DNA from: JBBQDZ01 sp038237515
GTDB taxonomy: Bacteria; Actinomycetota; Thermoleophilia; Gaiellales; Gaiellaceae
DNA: 64,000 nucleotides
NCBI GenBank assembly: GCA_038237515.1
Contig: JBBRYP010000007.1
Coordinates: forward strand, 21,986-85,985
Direction: 5' to 3'
Shown here piece after piece: positions 49,886-58,087 of the stretch (position 1 is the stretch's first letter; each line of letters opens with the position of its first letter). The notes under the pieces are model-generated. The model had not been told where the DNA came from. It saw nothing but the letters and a program-made list of their open reading frames with translations, and did not search any database. The translations under genes and the position numbers were made by a program.

Positions 49886-51091
49886 CTACTTCTTGTACAT
49901 CGCCGAGAGCACGTTGTTCGGCACGAGCGTCGATGCCGCCGTCTGCCCCGGTACGTTGGGATTGCAGGTCTTCGCAGTCACCTGCCGCATCTTCGCGGGC
50001 AGCACGACGGTCGAGGGAACACTGCCGCCGTTGAGCTTGATCATCCCGGTCGTCAGGGCGATCCGCGACTGGAAGTTGCCGCCCTGCGAGTAGAAGATCT
50101 TGAAGTTCGGGTTGCCGATCTTCTTCCACTGGCAGAACAGGTCCATCTCGTCCGTCCGCAGCGTGAGCACGACGTTCAGCGGCTTCTTGGCGGCCTGGTA
50201 GGCCTGAACGCCGCCGAGGAACCCATCCGAGTACTCGTAGCTGATTCCCTTGAGGTCGGGGTACTTGCTCAGGAACCCGGACATCGCCTGGAGCGTGCCC
50301 TGCCGCGTCCAGTTGGTGTCGGCGGTGCCGACGACCTGGATGCTCTTGTGCAGCGCCGGCTTCTCGCATGCCTGCCAGGCCTTGGAGAGGCCGTTGCCGG
50401 GCGTGCCGCCGAGGAAGACGACCTTGCCGCTCTTCACGTGCGTGTTCAGCACGCCCGCGAAGTTCTTGCCGAGCTGGCAGAGGTCCTCCGCGATGAACGA
50501 CGTGAAGTCCTTCCCGGGCTTACCGCCCGGCGTCGAGGTGTAGGGGACGACGACGATGCCGCGTTGGGTGGCCTGCCGGTAGCTCGGCAGCATCGCGGGG
50601 CCGGCGTCCGGGAATCCGACGATCAGGTTGACCTTCTGCGCGATTAGGCTGCGGAAGTCGGAGATCTGCTTCTGGGTGTTGTTCTGACCGCTGACGTAGA
50701 TGATCTTGCCGACCTCGGGATAGGTGAGGGCTCCGAGCACGAACTCCATGTGCGTGACCTCACGCCAGACGTTCTCGCCGAACCCGTCGGCCAGGGCGAC
50801 CGTGAACTTGCCGTTCGTCCCGGTGCTGCAGGTGTTCTCCTTCCAGCACTTCAGCGCCAGCTGGAGCTTCGCACCGGTGAACGGGATGCCCGCCCGGTGG
50901 ACGGCTGCGAGCACGGGCTTCGGAACACCTTGCGCCGTTCCGAATGCCTTCACCAGCAACTTGGGGTTCGCCTTGTAGATCTCGTCTGAGCTCTTGCCGC
51001 GCGAGCCGATAGCCCCGGCGGCAGTGACGAGTCCCAGGGCCAGCACGATCACCGCCAGCCTCGGTCCGTTGAGCCTCTTCTTGGTGAGCAC
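49886..51091 (-). CDS. ribose-type ABC importer substrate-binding protein
   Basis: 401 residues from GTG 51091 with AAGGAGGGCG upstream. Sec signal about 1-30 (LAVIVLALGLVTAAGAIG). Periplasmic-binding type-1 fold; VNLIVGFPDAGPAML and GIVVVPYTSTPGG with EDLCQLG at the ligand hinge. Four Cys in WKENTC, CQLG and CEKP segments could give disulphides. Ligand unrecognised; CUT2 systems carry pentoses, autoinducers, purines and aromatic-linked compounds. Confidence 0.9.
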   Translation of the reverse strand: MLTKKRLNGPRLAVIVLALGLVTAAGAIGSRGKSSDEIYKANPKLLVKAFGTAQGVPKPVLAAVHRAGIPFTGAKLQLALKCWKENTCSTGTNGKFTVALADGFGENVWREVTHMEFVLGALTYPEVGKIIYVSGQNNTQKQISDFRSLIAQKVNLIVGFPDAGPAMLPSYRQATQRGIVVVPYTSTPGGKPGKDFTSFIAEDLCQLGKNFAGVLNTHVKSGKVVFLGGTPGNGLSKAWQACEKPALHKSIQVVGTADTNWTRQGTLQAMSGFLSKYPDLKGISYEYSDGFLGGVQAYQAAKKPLNVVLTLRTDEMDLFCQWKKIGNPNFKIFYSQGGNFQSRIALTTGMIKLNGGSVPSTVVLPAKMRQVTAKTCNPNVPGQTAASTLVPNNVLSAMYKK

Positions 51092-51148
51092 TTGCGCCCT
51101 CCTTGTCGTGCTTCGAGTTCCGCGGAGCGTCTACCGCTCCCGGCCGAG

Positions 51149-52234
51149 CTACACCGATGCCGCTCCCCTCCCGAGCACCTCCCTCCTCTCGTCCTCCGCG
51201 TCGCTCTGACCGAGCAACGCGCGAACGCGCGAGCGCTGGAGCAGGCCTCCGAGTAAGCCGACGATCCGGTCGCCGGAGATCACCATCCCTGCAGCGATCG
51301 CCGTTCCGTAGACGACGTACTGCCACGCAGTGCTCAGGTTGAGCACGCGCAGCATCTGGGCGAGCAGCGTCAGCGCAAAGGCCGCCACCCACGTCGATGT
51401 CACGCTCGCGAGACCACCTGCGAGCGAGGCTCCCCCGATCACCACAGCGGCGATCGGCCCGAGGAGATACGGGTCGCCGAGGTCGATGCTCGGACTTCGA
51501 ATGAACGCCGCGAGCAGAATGCCGGCGATGCCGTACATCAGAGCCGCGGCGAAGTACGCGAAGACGACGTACGCTTGGACGCGGACGCCGCCGAGCCAGG
51601 CGGCCTGTCGGTTCGCACCAACGAGCTGGAAGCGTCGCCCGACGGTTGTGTAGCGGAGGCCGAGCGCGAGGACGACAGTCAGCAGGACGCCGACCCAGAA
51701 GATCCAGCTGACCCCGAGGAAGTCCCGGATCGCCCAGGACGAGAGGCCGGGCGGCACCGCCGACTCGTTCGCGATCGTCCGCGCGTAGCCGACCGTCACT
51801 CCAATCACGATCTGCCCGACGGCAAGTGTGACGATCAGCGGGTTGAGCCCCGCGACGCTGATCAGGAGGCCGTTGACGAGCCCGACGAGCCCCGCAAAAG
51901 CGAGGCACACCACGATCGCCGTGCCGATCCGCCCGTTTTCGCCGGTGCCGACGCCCACGAGGAGGTTGGCGACGAGCACGACCACGCCGGGGATCGAGAG
52001 GTCGATCCCGCCCGTCATGATCACGAGCATCTGCCCGAGTGACGCGACGACGAGGAACGTCATGAAGGGAAGAACGCCGCTGCTGAGCGAGTCGCTCGAC
52101 AGCGTCTCGGGGGCGATGATCGCGGCGACGACGAGCAACACACCCGTCGCGAGCCAGACGGGCACGAAACCCGAGCCGACGAGAACGTTGCTCACGAGCG
52201 AAGGCAAGGCGAGCCTCGCCCTGCGGACGAACAT
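51149..52234 (-). CDS. ribose-type ABC importer permease 2
   Basis: 361 residues from ATG 52234; GTG 52255 adds seven residues and cannot be excluded. Membrane segments throughout; CUT2 signatures MTGGIDLSIPGVVVLV and IAAVVIGGASLAGGLASVTSTWVA. C-terminal basic tail (SRVRALLGQSDAEDERRE). Encoded between the FAD dehydrogenase and the binding protein; a GGAGCG-TCTAC-CGCTCC hairpin (51124-51140) precedes the binding-protein gene. Confidence 0.9.
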   Translation of the reverse strand: MFVRRARLALPSLVSNVLVGSGFVPVWLATGVLLVVAAIIAPETLSSDSLSSGVLPFMTFLVVASLGQMLVIMTGGIDLSIPGVVVLVANLLVGVGTGENGRIGTAIVVCLAFAGLVGLVNGLLISVAGLNPLIVTLAVGQIVIGVTVGYARTIANESAVPPGLSSWAIRDFLGVSWIFWVGVLLTVVLALGLRYTTVGRRFQLVGANRQAAWLGGVRVQAYVVFAYFAAALMYGIAGILLAAFIRSPSIDLGDPYLLGPIAAVVIGGASLAGGLASVTSTWVAAFALTLLAQMLRVLNLSTAWQYVVYGTAIAAGMVISGDRIVGLLGGLLQRSRVRALLGQSDAEDERREVLGRGAASV

Positions 52235-52265
52235 CGTCCTCTCGCCGCGAGCCACCAACGCCCCG

Positions 52266-53921
52266 CTACCGGCGCGCCTGCTGGACCGCGTGCTCGGACG
52301 CGAGGTACGCGAACGTGAAGTAGGGACCGATCGTCCCTCCGCCCGCCCAGTACGCCTGGGACGACGGGTTCGCGGCGCAGTTGCCGGCTGCATAGAGGCC
52401 AGGCACCGGCTCCCCGTCAGCGTCCAGGACCTGCCCGTCCGGGTTCGTCATGGGACCGCCCTTCGTGTCGAGCGTCCCCGCGCAGACGAGTGTTGCGTAG
52501 TACGGCCCTGAGTCCGCGATCGGGTACATCGTCGGGTTGCCGGTGTCGTTCCCCTCGCGCGCCTCACCATTGAAGACCAGCTCGATCGGGTTGTCTCCGC
52601 GACCGAAGTCGACATCCTTGCCCGTCGCGGCGAGCTCGTTGAAGCGGGCGATCGATTTCGGCAGGCTCTCCCGGAAGGAGGCGTCGAGTGCGAATCCGCC
52701 CGTGTGGGGCGCCAGCTCGGCGAGCCGGCCCTCCACGTTCCCGGCGAGCTCGTCGAGGGTGTCGCCCGTGATGACGTGGAAGTCGTCGTAGACGACGTTG
52801 CCGTAGTTGTCGAGTGCGAGCCGCGGCGGCGTGGTGGGCGGTTGGGCATCCACTGCCCGCCAGAGGTCGGACGTCCGCTGATCCCACACCATCACGATCA
52901 GCAGGCGCGGGTACTCGAGCTTTCCCGGGTCGAACTGCAGGAACGACATCGCGAGCTCGTTGTAGATCGTCTTCTCGTTGACGACGCGGTTCCCGTACTT
53001 GTCGACCCAGATCATGCTGTCGCCGGGCACAGCGAACATGCCGCTCAGGTAGGGCGACTTGGAGAGCGCGATCTCGAAGGGGATCGGCGCCATCCAGGCG
53101 TAGTTCATGTTGCGCAGCGGCAGTCCCAGCGCGGTTGCGATGTGGACGAAGTCGCCCTCGTTCGATACCGCCGCGCAGCCACCGAAGATCGGAGCCGGCA
53201 GGAAGTTCCTACGGAGCTCGTCGTCGTGGGTGAAGCCGCCGGTGGCAAAGATCACGGCCTGGCGCGCCTTGATGTCCTTGCCCGCGGCGCGCACGCCGAC
53301 CACGCCGTCGTCGTCGTCGACGTAGACCGACTCGACCCGATGATTCGTGAGCACGGGTACGTGGTGCTCCTCGCAGGCGGCGAGGAACTGCCCGAGAAGG
53401 ACGTCGCCCTTGCCCATCTCGCCGTCGCCGCGATCGATCTGAAGCGTCCGGCCGTAGGGCGCGGAGGCCTCGGGGATCGTCGAGTGGTAGTCGGGGATCT
53501 CCGGCGAGTAGAGAGGCTTGATCGCGCCGATCTCGCTGAGCCGGTCGTTCGCCGTGGCCGCGTTGTCGTACAGCGCCGAGACCGCCGCGTACTCCCAGTC
53601 GCTGAAGCCGTACGTGGAGCCGTTGCCATTGAAGGTCTGGGGTCGCGCGAGCCGGGCGCAGTAACGCAGGAAGCCCTCCTTCTCGTCGGGCTTGCCGTCC
53701 TGCTGCATGCCGGAGTTGTTCGGGATCCAGTACCAGGCAGCGGACTTCTTCATCGTTCCGCCCGGCTCCGCCGCCTTCTCGAGGATGACCGTGCTCGAGC
53801 CGCGGGAGGCGGCGTTCAACGCCGCCGGAAAGCCTGCGGCGCCCGCTCCAACCACCACGACGTCGTAGGTGTCGTCCCAGTTCGACTCGCCCGAGCGCAA
53901 CAATCTCCGACCTCGACGCAT
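52266..53921 (-). CDS. FAD-dependent dehydrogenase (3-ketosteroid-Delta1-dehydrogenase/fumarate-reductase-like)
   Basis: 551 residues from ATG 53921, chosen for GGGAGGTGGAG just upstream; an earlier ATG (54011) lacks one. FAD-binding DVVVVGAGAAGFPAALNAA at about 20-40, later QAVIFATGGFTHDDELRR and C-terminal GLYAAGNCAANPSSQAYWAGGGTIGPYFTFAYLA typical of the succinate-dehydrogenase-flavoprotein family. Removes hydrogens from a ring or acid substrate; sterol-type or dicarboxylate use is possible. Leads the ribose-type importer operon, so the imported compound is its probable substrate. Confidence 0.87.
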   Translation of the reverse strand: MRRGRRLLRSGESNWDDTYDVVVVGAGAAGFPAALNAASRGSSTVILEKAAEPGGTMKKSAAWYWIPNNSGMQQDGKPDEKEGFLRYCARLARPQTFNGNGSTYGFSDWEYAAVSALYDNAATANDRLSEIGAIKPLYSPEIPDYHSTIPEASAPYGRTLQIDRGDGEMGKGDVLLGQFLAACEEHHVPVLTNHRVESVYVDDDDGVVGVRAAGKDIKARQAVIFATGGFTHDDELRRNFLPAPIFGGCAAVSNEGDFVHIATALGLPLRNMNYAWMAPIPFEIALSKSPYLSGMFAVPGDSMIWVDKYGNRVVNEKTIYNELAMSFLQFDPGKLEYPRLLIVMVWDQRTSDLWRAVDAQPPTTPPRLALDNYGNVVYDDFHVITGDTLDELAGNVEGRLAELAPHTGGFALDASFRESLPKSIARFNELAATGKDVDFGRGDNPIELVFNGEAREGNDTGNPTMYPIADSGPYYATLVCAGTLDTKGGPMTNPDGQVLDADGEPVPGLYAAGNCAANPSSQAYWAGGGTIGPYFTFAYLASEHAVQQARR

Positions 53922-54033
53922 CAGCTCCACCTCCCCTTGTCGTGTGCTGCTGAACACCGCGCAGTCGCCCGGAGCCGACCGCCGGTGACGGCTCCCCTTG
54001 TCAATGTTCACTTCTCCTGCCGTGTCGCCTTGG

Positions 54034-54063
54034 ATTTTCCGCCGCCGAGGCCCCCGCTGTCAA
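54034..54063 (-). promoter_or_regulatory. promoter for the FAD-dehydrogenase/importer operon
   Basis: Minus strand TTGACA (54063-54058), 18-bp spacer, GAAAAT (54039-54034). Leader of roughly 105 nt. Two TGTTCA motifs (54005-54010, 54073-54078) and an inverted one (TGAACA 53951-53956) lie in and around it. Confidence 0.45.
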
Positions 54064-54085
54064 TTGCCAAAGTGTTCAGTGGCGC

Positions 54086-54114
54086 TTGATGGGCCGAAGG
54101 GCCTGCTCTACGAT
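54086..54114 (+). promoter_or_regulatory. promoter for the BBE oxidase; leaderless start
   Basis: TTGATG (54086-54091), 17-bp spacer, TACGAT (54109-54114). Transcription would begin about 54121, two bases before GTG 54123, so the message is predicted leaderless. A TGTTCA box (54073-54078) sits just upstream of the -35, where an activator or repressor could bind. Confidence 0.55.
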
Positions 54115-54122
54115 CGGCGCCG

Positions 54123-55466
54123 GTGGCCGCTGACCCGCTCGCGACCTTCCACGGCGCGCTCTTGCGCCCCGGCGACTCCGGCTACGAGGAGGCCCGCCGG
54201 GTCCACAACGGCATGATCGACAAGCGGCCGGCGCTGATCGCCCGCTGCGGGGACGCGGGAGACGCCGCCGCCGCGATCGCCTACGCTCGCGCCCACGAGC
54301 TCGAGATCTCGGTGCGCGGCGGGGGCCACAACGTCGCAGGCACAGCGGTCACCGACGGCGGGGTCATGGTCGACCTCGCCGGACTGCGCCAGGTCGACGT
54401 CGATCGCGAGGCGCGGAACGCGCGCGCGCAGGGCGGGGCTACGTGGGGCGTCATGGACTCCGCGACGCAGGCGAACGGACTGGCCGTGACCGGCGGAATG
54501 ATCTCGAGCACGGGCGTGGCCGGACTGACGCTCGGCGGGGGGCTTGGCTGGCTGATGGGGCGCTACGGGCTCTCGTGTGACAACCTTCGTGCCGCCGAGG
54601 TCGTGACCGCCGACAGCCGCGTGCTGAGGGCGAGCGAGGAGGAGAACACCGATCTCTTCTGGGCGATCCGCGGCGGCGGCGGCAACTTCGGCGCCGCCAT
54701 CGAGCTCGAGTTCCACGTCCACCCAGTCGGCCCCGTCGTCACGGCGATCCAGGCGAGCTTTCCGGTCGAGCGCGCACCCGAGGTGCTCGCCCTCTACCGT
54801 GAGCTGACCACCGACGGCCCCGACGACCTGACCATGAACGCCGCGCTGCTCCACACGCCTGAGGGCGAACAGCTCGTCGGCATCCTCGGCTGCCATCTCG
54901 GCGGCCAGGCGCAGGCGAAGCGCGACCTCGCGCCACTGCGTCGGCTCCGCGGAGCCGTCGCTCTCGATCTCGGGCCATCCGAGTACAGGATCGTCAACTC
55001 TCTGCTCGACGTGAACTACCCCAGGGGCGCGCTCAACTACTGGAAGTCGAGGTTCTTGCGGGCGCTCTCCGACGACGCGATCGCGCAGATCGTCGCCTCG
55101 TTTCGTACGGCGCCGTCCCCCCGTACGACGTTTGTGATCGAGAACCTGCATGGGGCGGTGACGCGGGTGCCCGTCGAGGCGACGGCCGTCCCGCACCGTC
55201 AGCCGGGCTACAACTTCCTCATGACGTCGGTCTGGGACGCGCCGGCCGCAAGCGCCGGCAACGTCGCTTGGACCCGCGGCGTTTTCGAGGCCATCCACCC
55301 TTTCGTCGCGGAGCCACGCTACTCCAACTACCTGGATGCGGACGAGGTTGCCGACGTCGACCCGGTGCGCGACTCGTACGGCCCGAACTATGAGCGCCTT
55401 GTCGAGGTGAAGCGCGCCTACGACCCCGACAACGTGTTCCGACTGAATCAGAACGTCAAGCCGTAG
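54123..55466 (+). CDS. BBE-type FAD-linked oxidoreductase
   Basis: 447 residues from GTG 54123. FAD PCMH domain with covalent-flavin His in VRGGGHNVAG (His about 66) and a Cys in GRYGLSCDNL at the position where bicovalent BBE enzymes attach the second bond; C-terminal BBE motif PNYERLVEVKRAYDPDNVFRLNQN. Oxidises alcohols, sugars or aromatic amines using oxygen or a dehydrogenase acceptor. Divergent from the FAD dehydrogenase and upstream of the aromatic cluster. Substrate unknown. Confidence 0.9.
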   Translation: MAADPLATFHGALLRPGDSGYEEARRVHNGMIDKRPALIARCGDAGDAAAAIAYARAHELEISVRGGGHNVAGTAVTDGGVMVDLAGLRQVDVDREARNARAQGGATWGVMDSATQANGLAVTGGMISSTGVAGLTLGGGLGWLMGRYGLSCDNLRAAEVVTADSRVLRASEEENTDLFWAIRGGGGNFGAAIELEFHVHPVGPVVTAIQASFPVERAPEVLALYRELTTDGPDDLTMNAALLHTPEGEQLVGILGCHLGGQAQAKRDLAPLRRLRGAVALDLGPSEYRIVNSLLDVNYPRGALNYWKSRFLRALSDDAIAQIVASFRTAPSPRTTFVIENLHGAVTRVPVEATAVPHRQPGYNFLMTSVWDAPAASAGNVAWTRGVFEAIHPFVAEPRYSNYLDADEVADVDPVRDSYGPNYERLVEVKRAYDPDNVFRLNQNVKP

Positions 55467-55479
55467 GGCGAGCCAAAGG

Positions 55480-56355
55480 CTAGACGGGAGCGAGCACGAG
55501 GTCGTTCTCGACCGACACCCACTCGCCGCTGATGCCCGCGGGACGGTCAGGATCATCCGGAGCGCGAGGCACGAAGGCCCGCAGGAGCGACGGCTTCACG
55601 GCGAAGACGGCATCCGAGTCGAGGTACGGACTCTCCCGGTCGAAGATGTGCGTCGTCACGGTCTCGTACCCAGGCGCACGGACGATCATGTGGATGTGCG
55701 CCGGGCGCCACGGATGGCGGCCCGTCGCCTCCAGCATCTGACCGACGGGACCGTCAGCCGGGATCGTGTAAGGCGTCGGCCGTACCGCCAGAAAAGCGTA
55801 CGTGCCGTCATCGCGCGTTCGGTAGAGCCCGCGCAGGTGCTCTTCGGGTGCGTTCGGATCCTGCATCGCGTAGAGCCGGTCATCGCCGTTCTGCCAGACG
55901 TCGAGCTCCGCCCCCGTTACCGGCTCCCCGTCAAGGCGGAGAACCCGTCCATGAACCCAGGCCGGGATTCCCGAGCCGCCTCTCTCCGCGAGAGACTCTC
56001 CGTACCCACGCTCGGGTGCGCCGGGGACGTAGAAGGGGCCGCGCACCGTCGACTCGGTCGCTCCCGGCGGCAGCGGGTTCGCGAGCGCGTCGACGAGCAT
56101 GGAGAGTCCGAGCGAGTCGGACCAGAGGATGAACTCCTGGCGCCGGTCGTCGGTGATGTGGCCGGTCTGCGTGAGGATCGAGATTCCCGCCTCCCACTCC
56201 TCTTGCGTCAGCCTGACCTCCGCCGCGAACGCGTGCAGGTGGCGGACGAGGCTCTGCAGGACCTCACGCAGTCGGGCATCGATGCACCCCTCGAAGCTCG
56301 CGACGACGCCGTCGCTGATGTCCGCCGGCGTCGTCTGCGCAGCGGTGGCGCTCAG
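55480..56355 (-). CDS. intradiol ring-cleavage dioxygenase (hydroxyquinol/catechol 1,2-dioxygenase-like), CTG start
   Basis: 291 residues. N-terminal dimer domain LREVLQSLVRHLHAFAAEVRLTQEEWEAGI and non-heme Fe(III) ligands Tyr in GPFYVPG, Tyr in DDGTYAF, and two His in RPAHIHM. Cleaves a 1,2-dihydroxy ring between the hydroxyls to a muconate. No ATG, GTG or TTG exists in frame upstream of the essential N-terminal helix, so CTG 56355, overlapping the HpaB stop as CTGA, is the likely start. Length is right for hydroxyquinol dioxygenases. Confidence 0.88.
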   Translation of the reverse strand: MSATAAQTTPADISDGVVASFEGCIDARLREVLQSLVRHLHAFAAEVRLTQEEWEAGISILTQTGHITDDRRQEFILWSDSLGLSMLVDALANPLPPGATESTVRGPFYVPGAPERGYGESLAERGGSGIPAWVHGRVLRLDGEPVTGAELDVWQNGDDRLYAMQDPNAPEEHLRGLYRTRDDGTYAFLAVRPTPYTIPADGPVGQMLEATGRHPWRPAHIHMIVRAPGYETVTTHIFDRESPYLDSDAVFAVKPSLLRAFVPRAPDDPDRPAGISGEWVSVENDLVLAPV

Positions 56356-57929
56356 CGTTGTACGCCCTTCAGGATCAGGCTGACGTCGTCCGGATTGATC
56401 AGGTCCGGCACCGTCCAGCCGTCGAGGTCGTACTCCGCCATGCACTGCTCGGCGAACCCCTTCATCCTGTCGACGGTTCCATCTCCCTTCGCCATCCAAA
56501 AGCACTCGAGCCTCGTGAGCTCGTGGCTGCCCGAGTACGTCCGCTCGTACAGCTCGTGCCGGCCGCCGAACTCGCTCCCGACCCCGTCCCAGAGGAGCTT
56601 GATCAGCTTGATCTTGTCGATTGCCTCGATCCCGTTCGACCCGCGGTAGAACTGGTCGAGCAGCGGCCGGAGCTCCTCGTTCTTCCAGTCGACCGCATTC
56701 GAAGGCTGCACGATCATCGCACCGGCGACTTGGTTCTGGATGATCTCCGTGATCTTCGGCATTGCGATGTTGGACAGGATCCGGTAAGCGGATGCGGCCT
56801 CGATGTTCGGCAGGACGCTGCCGCTCGCCGAGGGCACCGGGTTGTGGCACATCGCATCCGTCAGGGCCCAGAAGGTGTTCCGCCACGCGATCAGCTCCCC
56901 GATCGACGCCTGAACGCCGCGAAACTCGATCGTGCCGGTCGCTTCGAGCGCCTTGATGAACACGCCTGCGAGGAAGTCGAGCTTGACGGCGAGACGGGTG
57001 CATCCCTGCAGCATCGCCCGCCAGATGAAACCCGTCAGGTGGTAGGTCGAGGCGATCTCGAGGTTGCCGTTGATCAGGAAGTTCTCCCAGGGAATGAGTA
57101 CGTCCTCGAACATCAGGACGGCGTCGTTCTCGTCGAAGCGGCTCGAGAGCGGATAGTCGAACGGACTGCCGACCGCGGCCGCTGTGAACTCGTACGAGGG
57201 GCGGCAGAGGAGCTTGACGCCCGGTGAGTCCATCGGTGCGAAGAAGGAGATGGCGTACTCCTCCTTCTTGATCGGCACGTTGCCGTGGTAGGACACGAAG
57301 TTGTAGTTCGAGAAGGCGGAGCCCGTCGCGACCATCTTCGCGCCCCGGACGATCACTCCCTCGTCGGTCTCCTTCACCTTGTGGACGAACACGTCGCTTA
57401 CCTCGTGGATCTCCTTGCTCCGGTCGACCGGGGGGTTCACGAGCGTGTGATTCATGAAGAAGACCTTCTCCTGTGCCTCCTTGTACCAGCGTCTCGCGTT
57501 GTCCTCGAACGGAGTGTAGTAGTCGGCGTTCGGGCCGTAGGTGGCGAGGAATGCCGCCTTGTAGTCAGGGCTTCGGCCCATCCAACCGTAGGTCATCCGC
57601 TGCCAAGCCGCGATGGCGTCGCGACCGCGGACGAGATCCTGCGCCGACATCGGCGCCTTGAAGAAAGGGTGCGTGTAGCCGCCGCTGCCGGTATCGGTCT
57701 CGACGGTCAGGACGTCCTTCGTCTCGGGATCGTGCAGGCCCTCATAGAGCCGCGCGATGCTACGCGCTCCGTTCCTGAAGGCGGGATGTGTCGTCACGTC
57801 CTCGACCTTCTGGCCGTAGATCCAGACCTCGCGCCCGTCGCGGAGGCTCTCGAGATACTCCGCGCCGTTCATCGGACGCGCCGCTCCGCCGGCCTGCCCG
57901 GCCTTGTTCTCGCTCGCGACCTGCGCCAT
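56352..57929 (-). CDS. HpaB-like flavin-dependent aromatic monooxygenase, oxygenase component
   Basis: 525 residues from ATG 57929 with GGAGGTAG. 4-hydroxyphenylacetate 3-hydroxylase family: KNGAEYLESLRDGREVWIYG-type N-terminus (NGAEYLESLRDGR), flavin-site VATGSAFSNYNFVSYHGN and VFFMNHTLVNPPVDR. Uses FADH2 and oxygen to ortho-hydroxylate a phenol; needs a separate reductase, possibly the split-barrel protein at 45563. Its product would be a catechol or hydroxyquinol for the downstream dioxygenase, translationally coupled by CTGA. Confidence 0.9.
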   Translation of the reverse strand: MAQVASENKAGQAGGAARPMNGAEYLESLRDGREVWIYGQKVEDVTTHPAFRNGARSIARLYEGLHDPETKDVLTVETDTGSGGYTHPFFKAPMSAQDLVRGRDAIAAWQRMTYGWMGRSPDYKAAFLATYGPNADYYTPFEDNARRWYKEAQEKVFFMNHTLVNPPVDRSKEIHEVSDVFVHKVKETDEGVIVRGAKMVATGSAFSNYNFVSYHGNVPIKKEEYAISFFAPMDSPGVKLLCRPSYEFTAAAVGSPFDYPLSSRFDENDAVLMFEDVLIPWENFLINGNLEIASTYHLTGFIWRAMLQGCTRLAVKLDFLAGVFIKALEATGTIEFRGVQASIGELIAWRNTFWALTDAMCHNPVPSASGSVLPNIEAASAYRILSNIAMPKITEIIQNQVAGAMIVQPSNAVDWKNEELRPLLDQFYRGSNGIEAIDKIKLIKLLWDGVGSEFGGRHELYERTYSGSHELTRLECFWMAKGDGTVDRMKGFAEQCMAEYDLDGWTVPDLINPDDVSLILKGVQR

Positions 57930-57963
57930 GACTACCTCCGCTGGAAAGGGTCGGTTTGCCCCA

Positions 57964-57975
57964 AGCCCATGGGCT
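57964..57975. promoter_or_regulatory. 12-bp palindrome upstream of the HpaB operon
   Basis: AGCCCATGGGCT, a perfect 12-bp palindrome, 35 bp upstream of the HpaB start and 112 bp before the divergent MetE-like gene. Likely operator or promoter-associated site; nothing else in the 158-bp gap is as regular. Confidence 0.4.
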
Positions 57976-58087
57976 GTTAAGCAATGATAGACAGGCTCCG
58001 GATGCCCCTTCAACGCCCCAGCAACCATTTCGCCGCTGCGAGGTCAGGACAGCCGGCAGAGTGGTCGGCAGAAGGAGGAGAGCGAGA

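Noticed and set aside
51124..51140. GGAGCG-TCTAC-CGCTCC hairpin as a riboswitch
   Set aside because: Six-bp stem only, in GC-rich DNA; mentioned as a possible mRNA-stabilising stem and nothing more.
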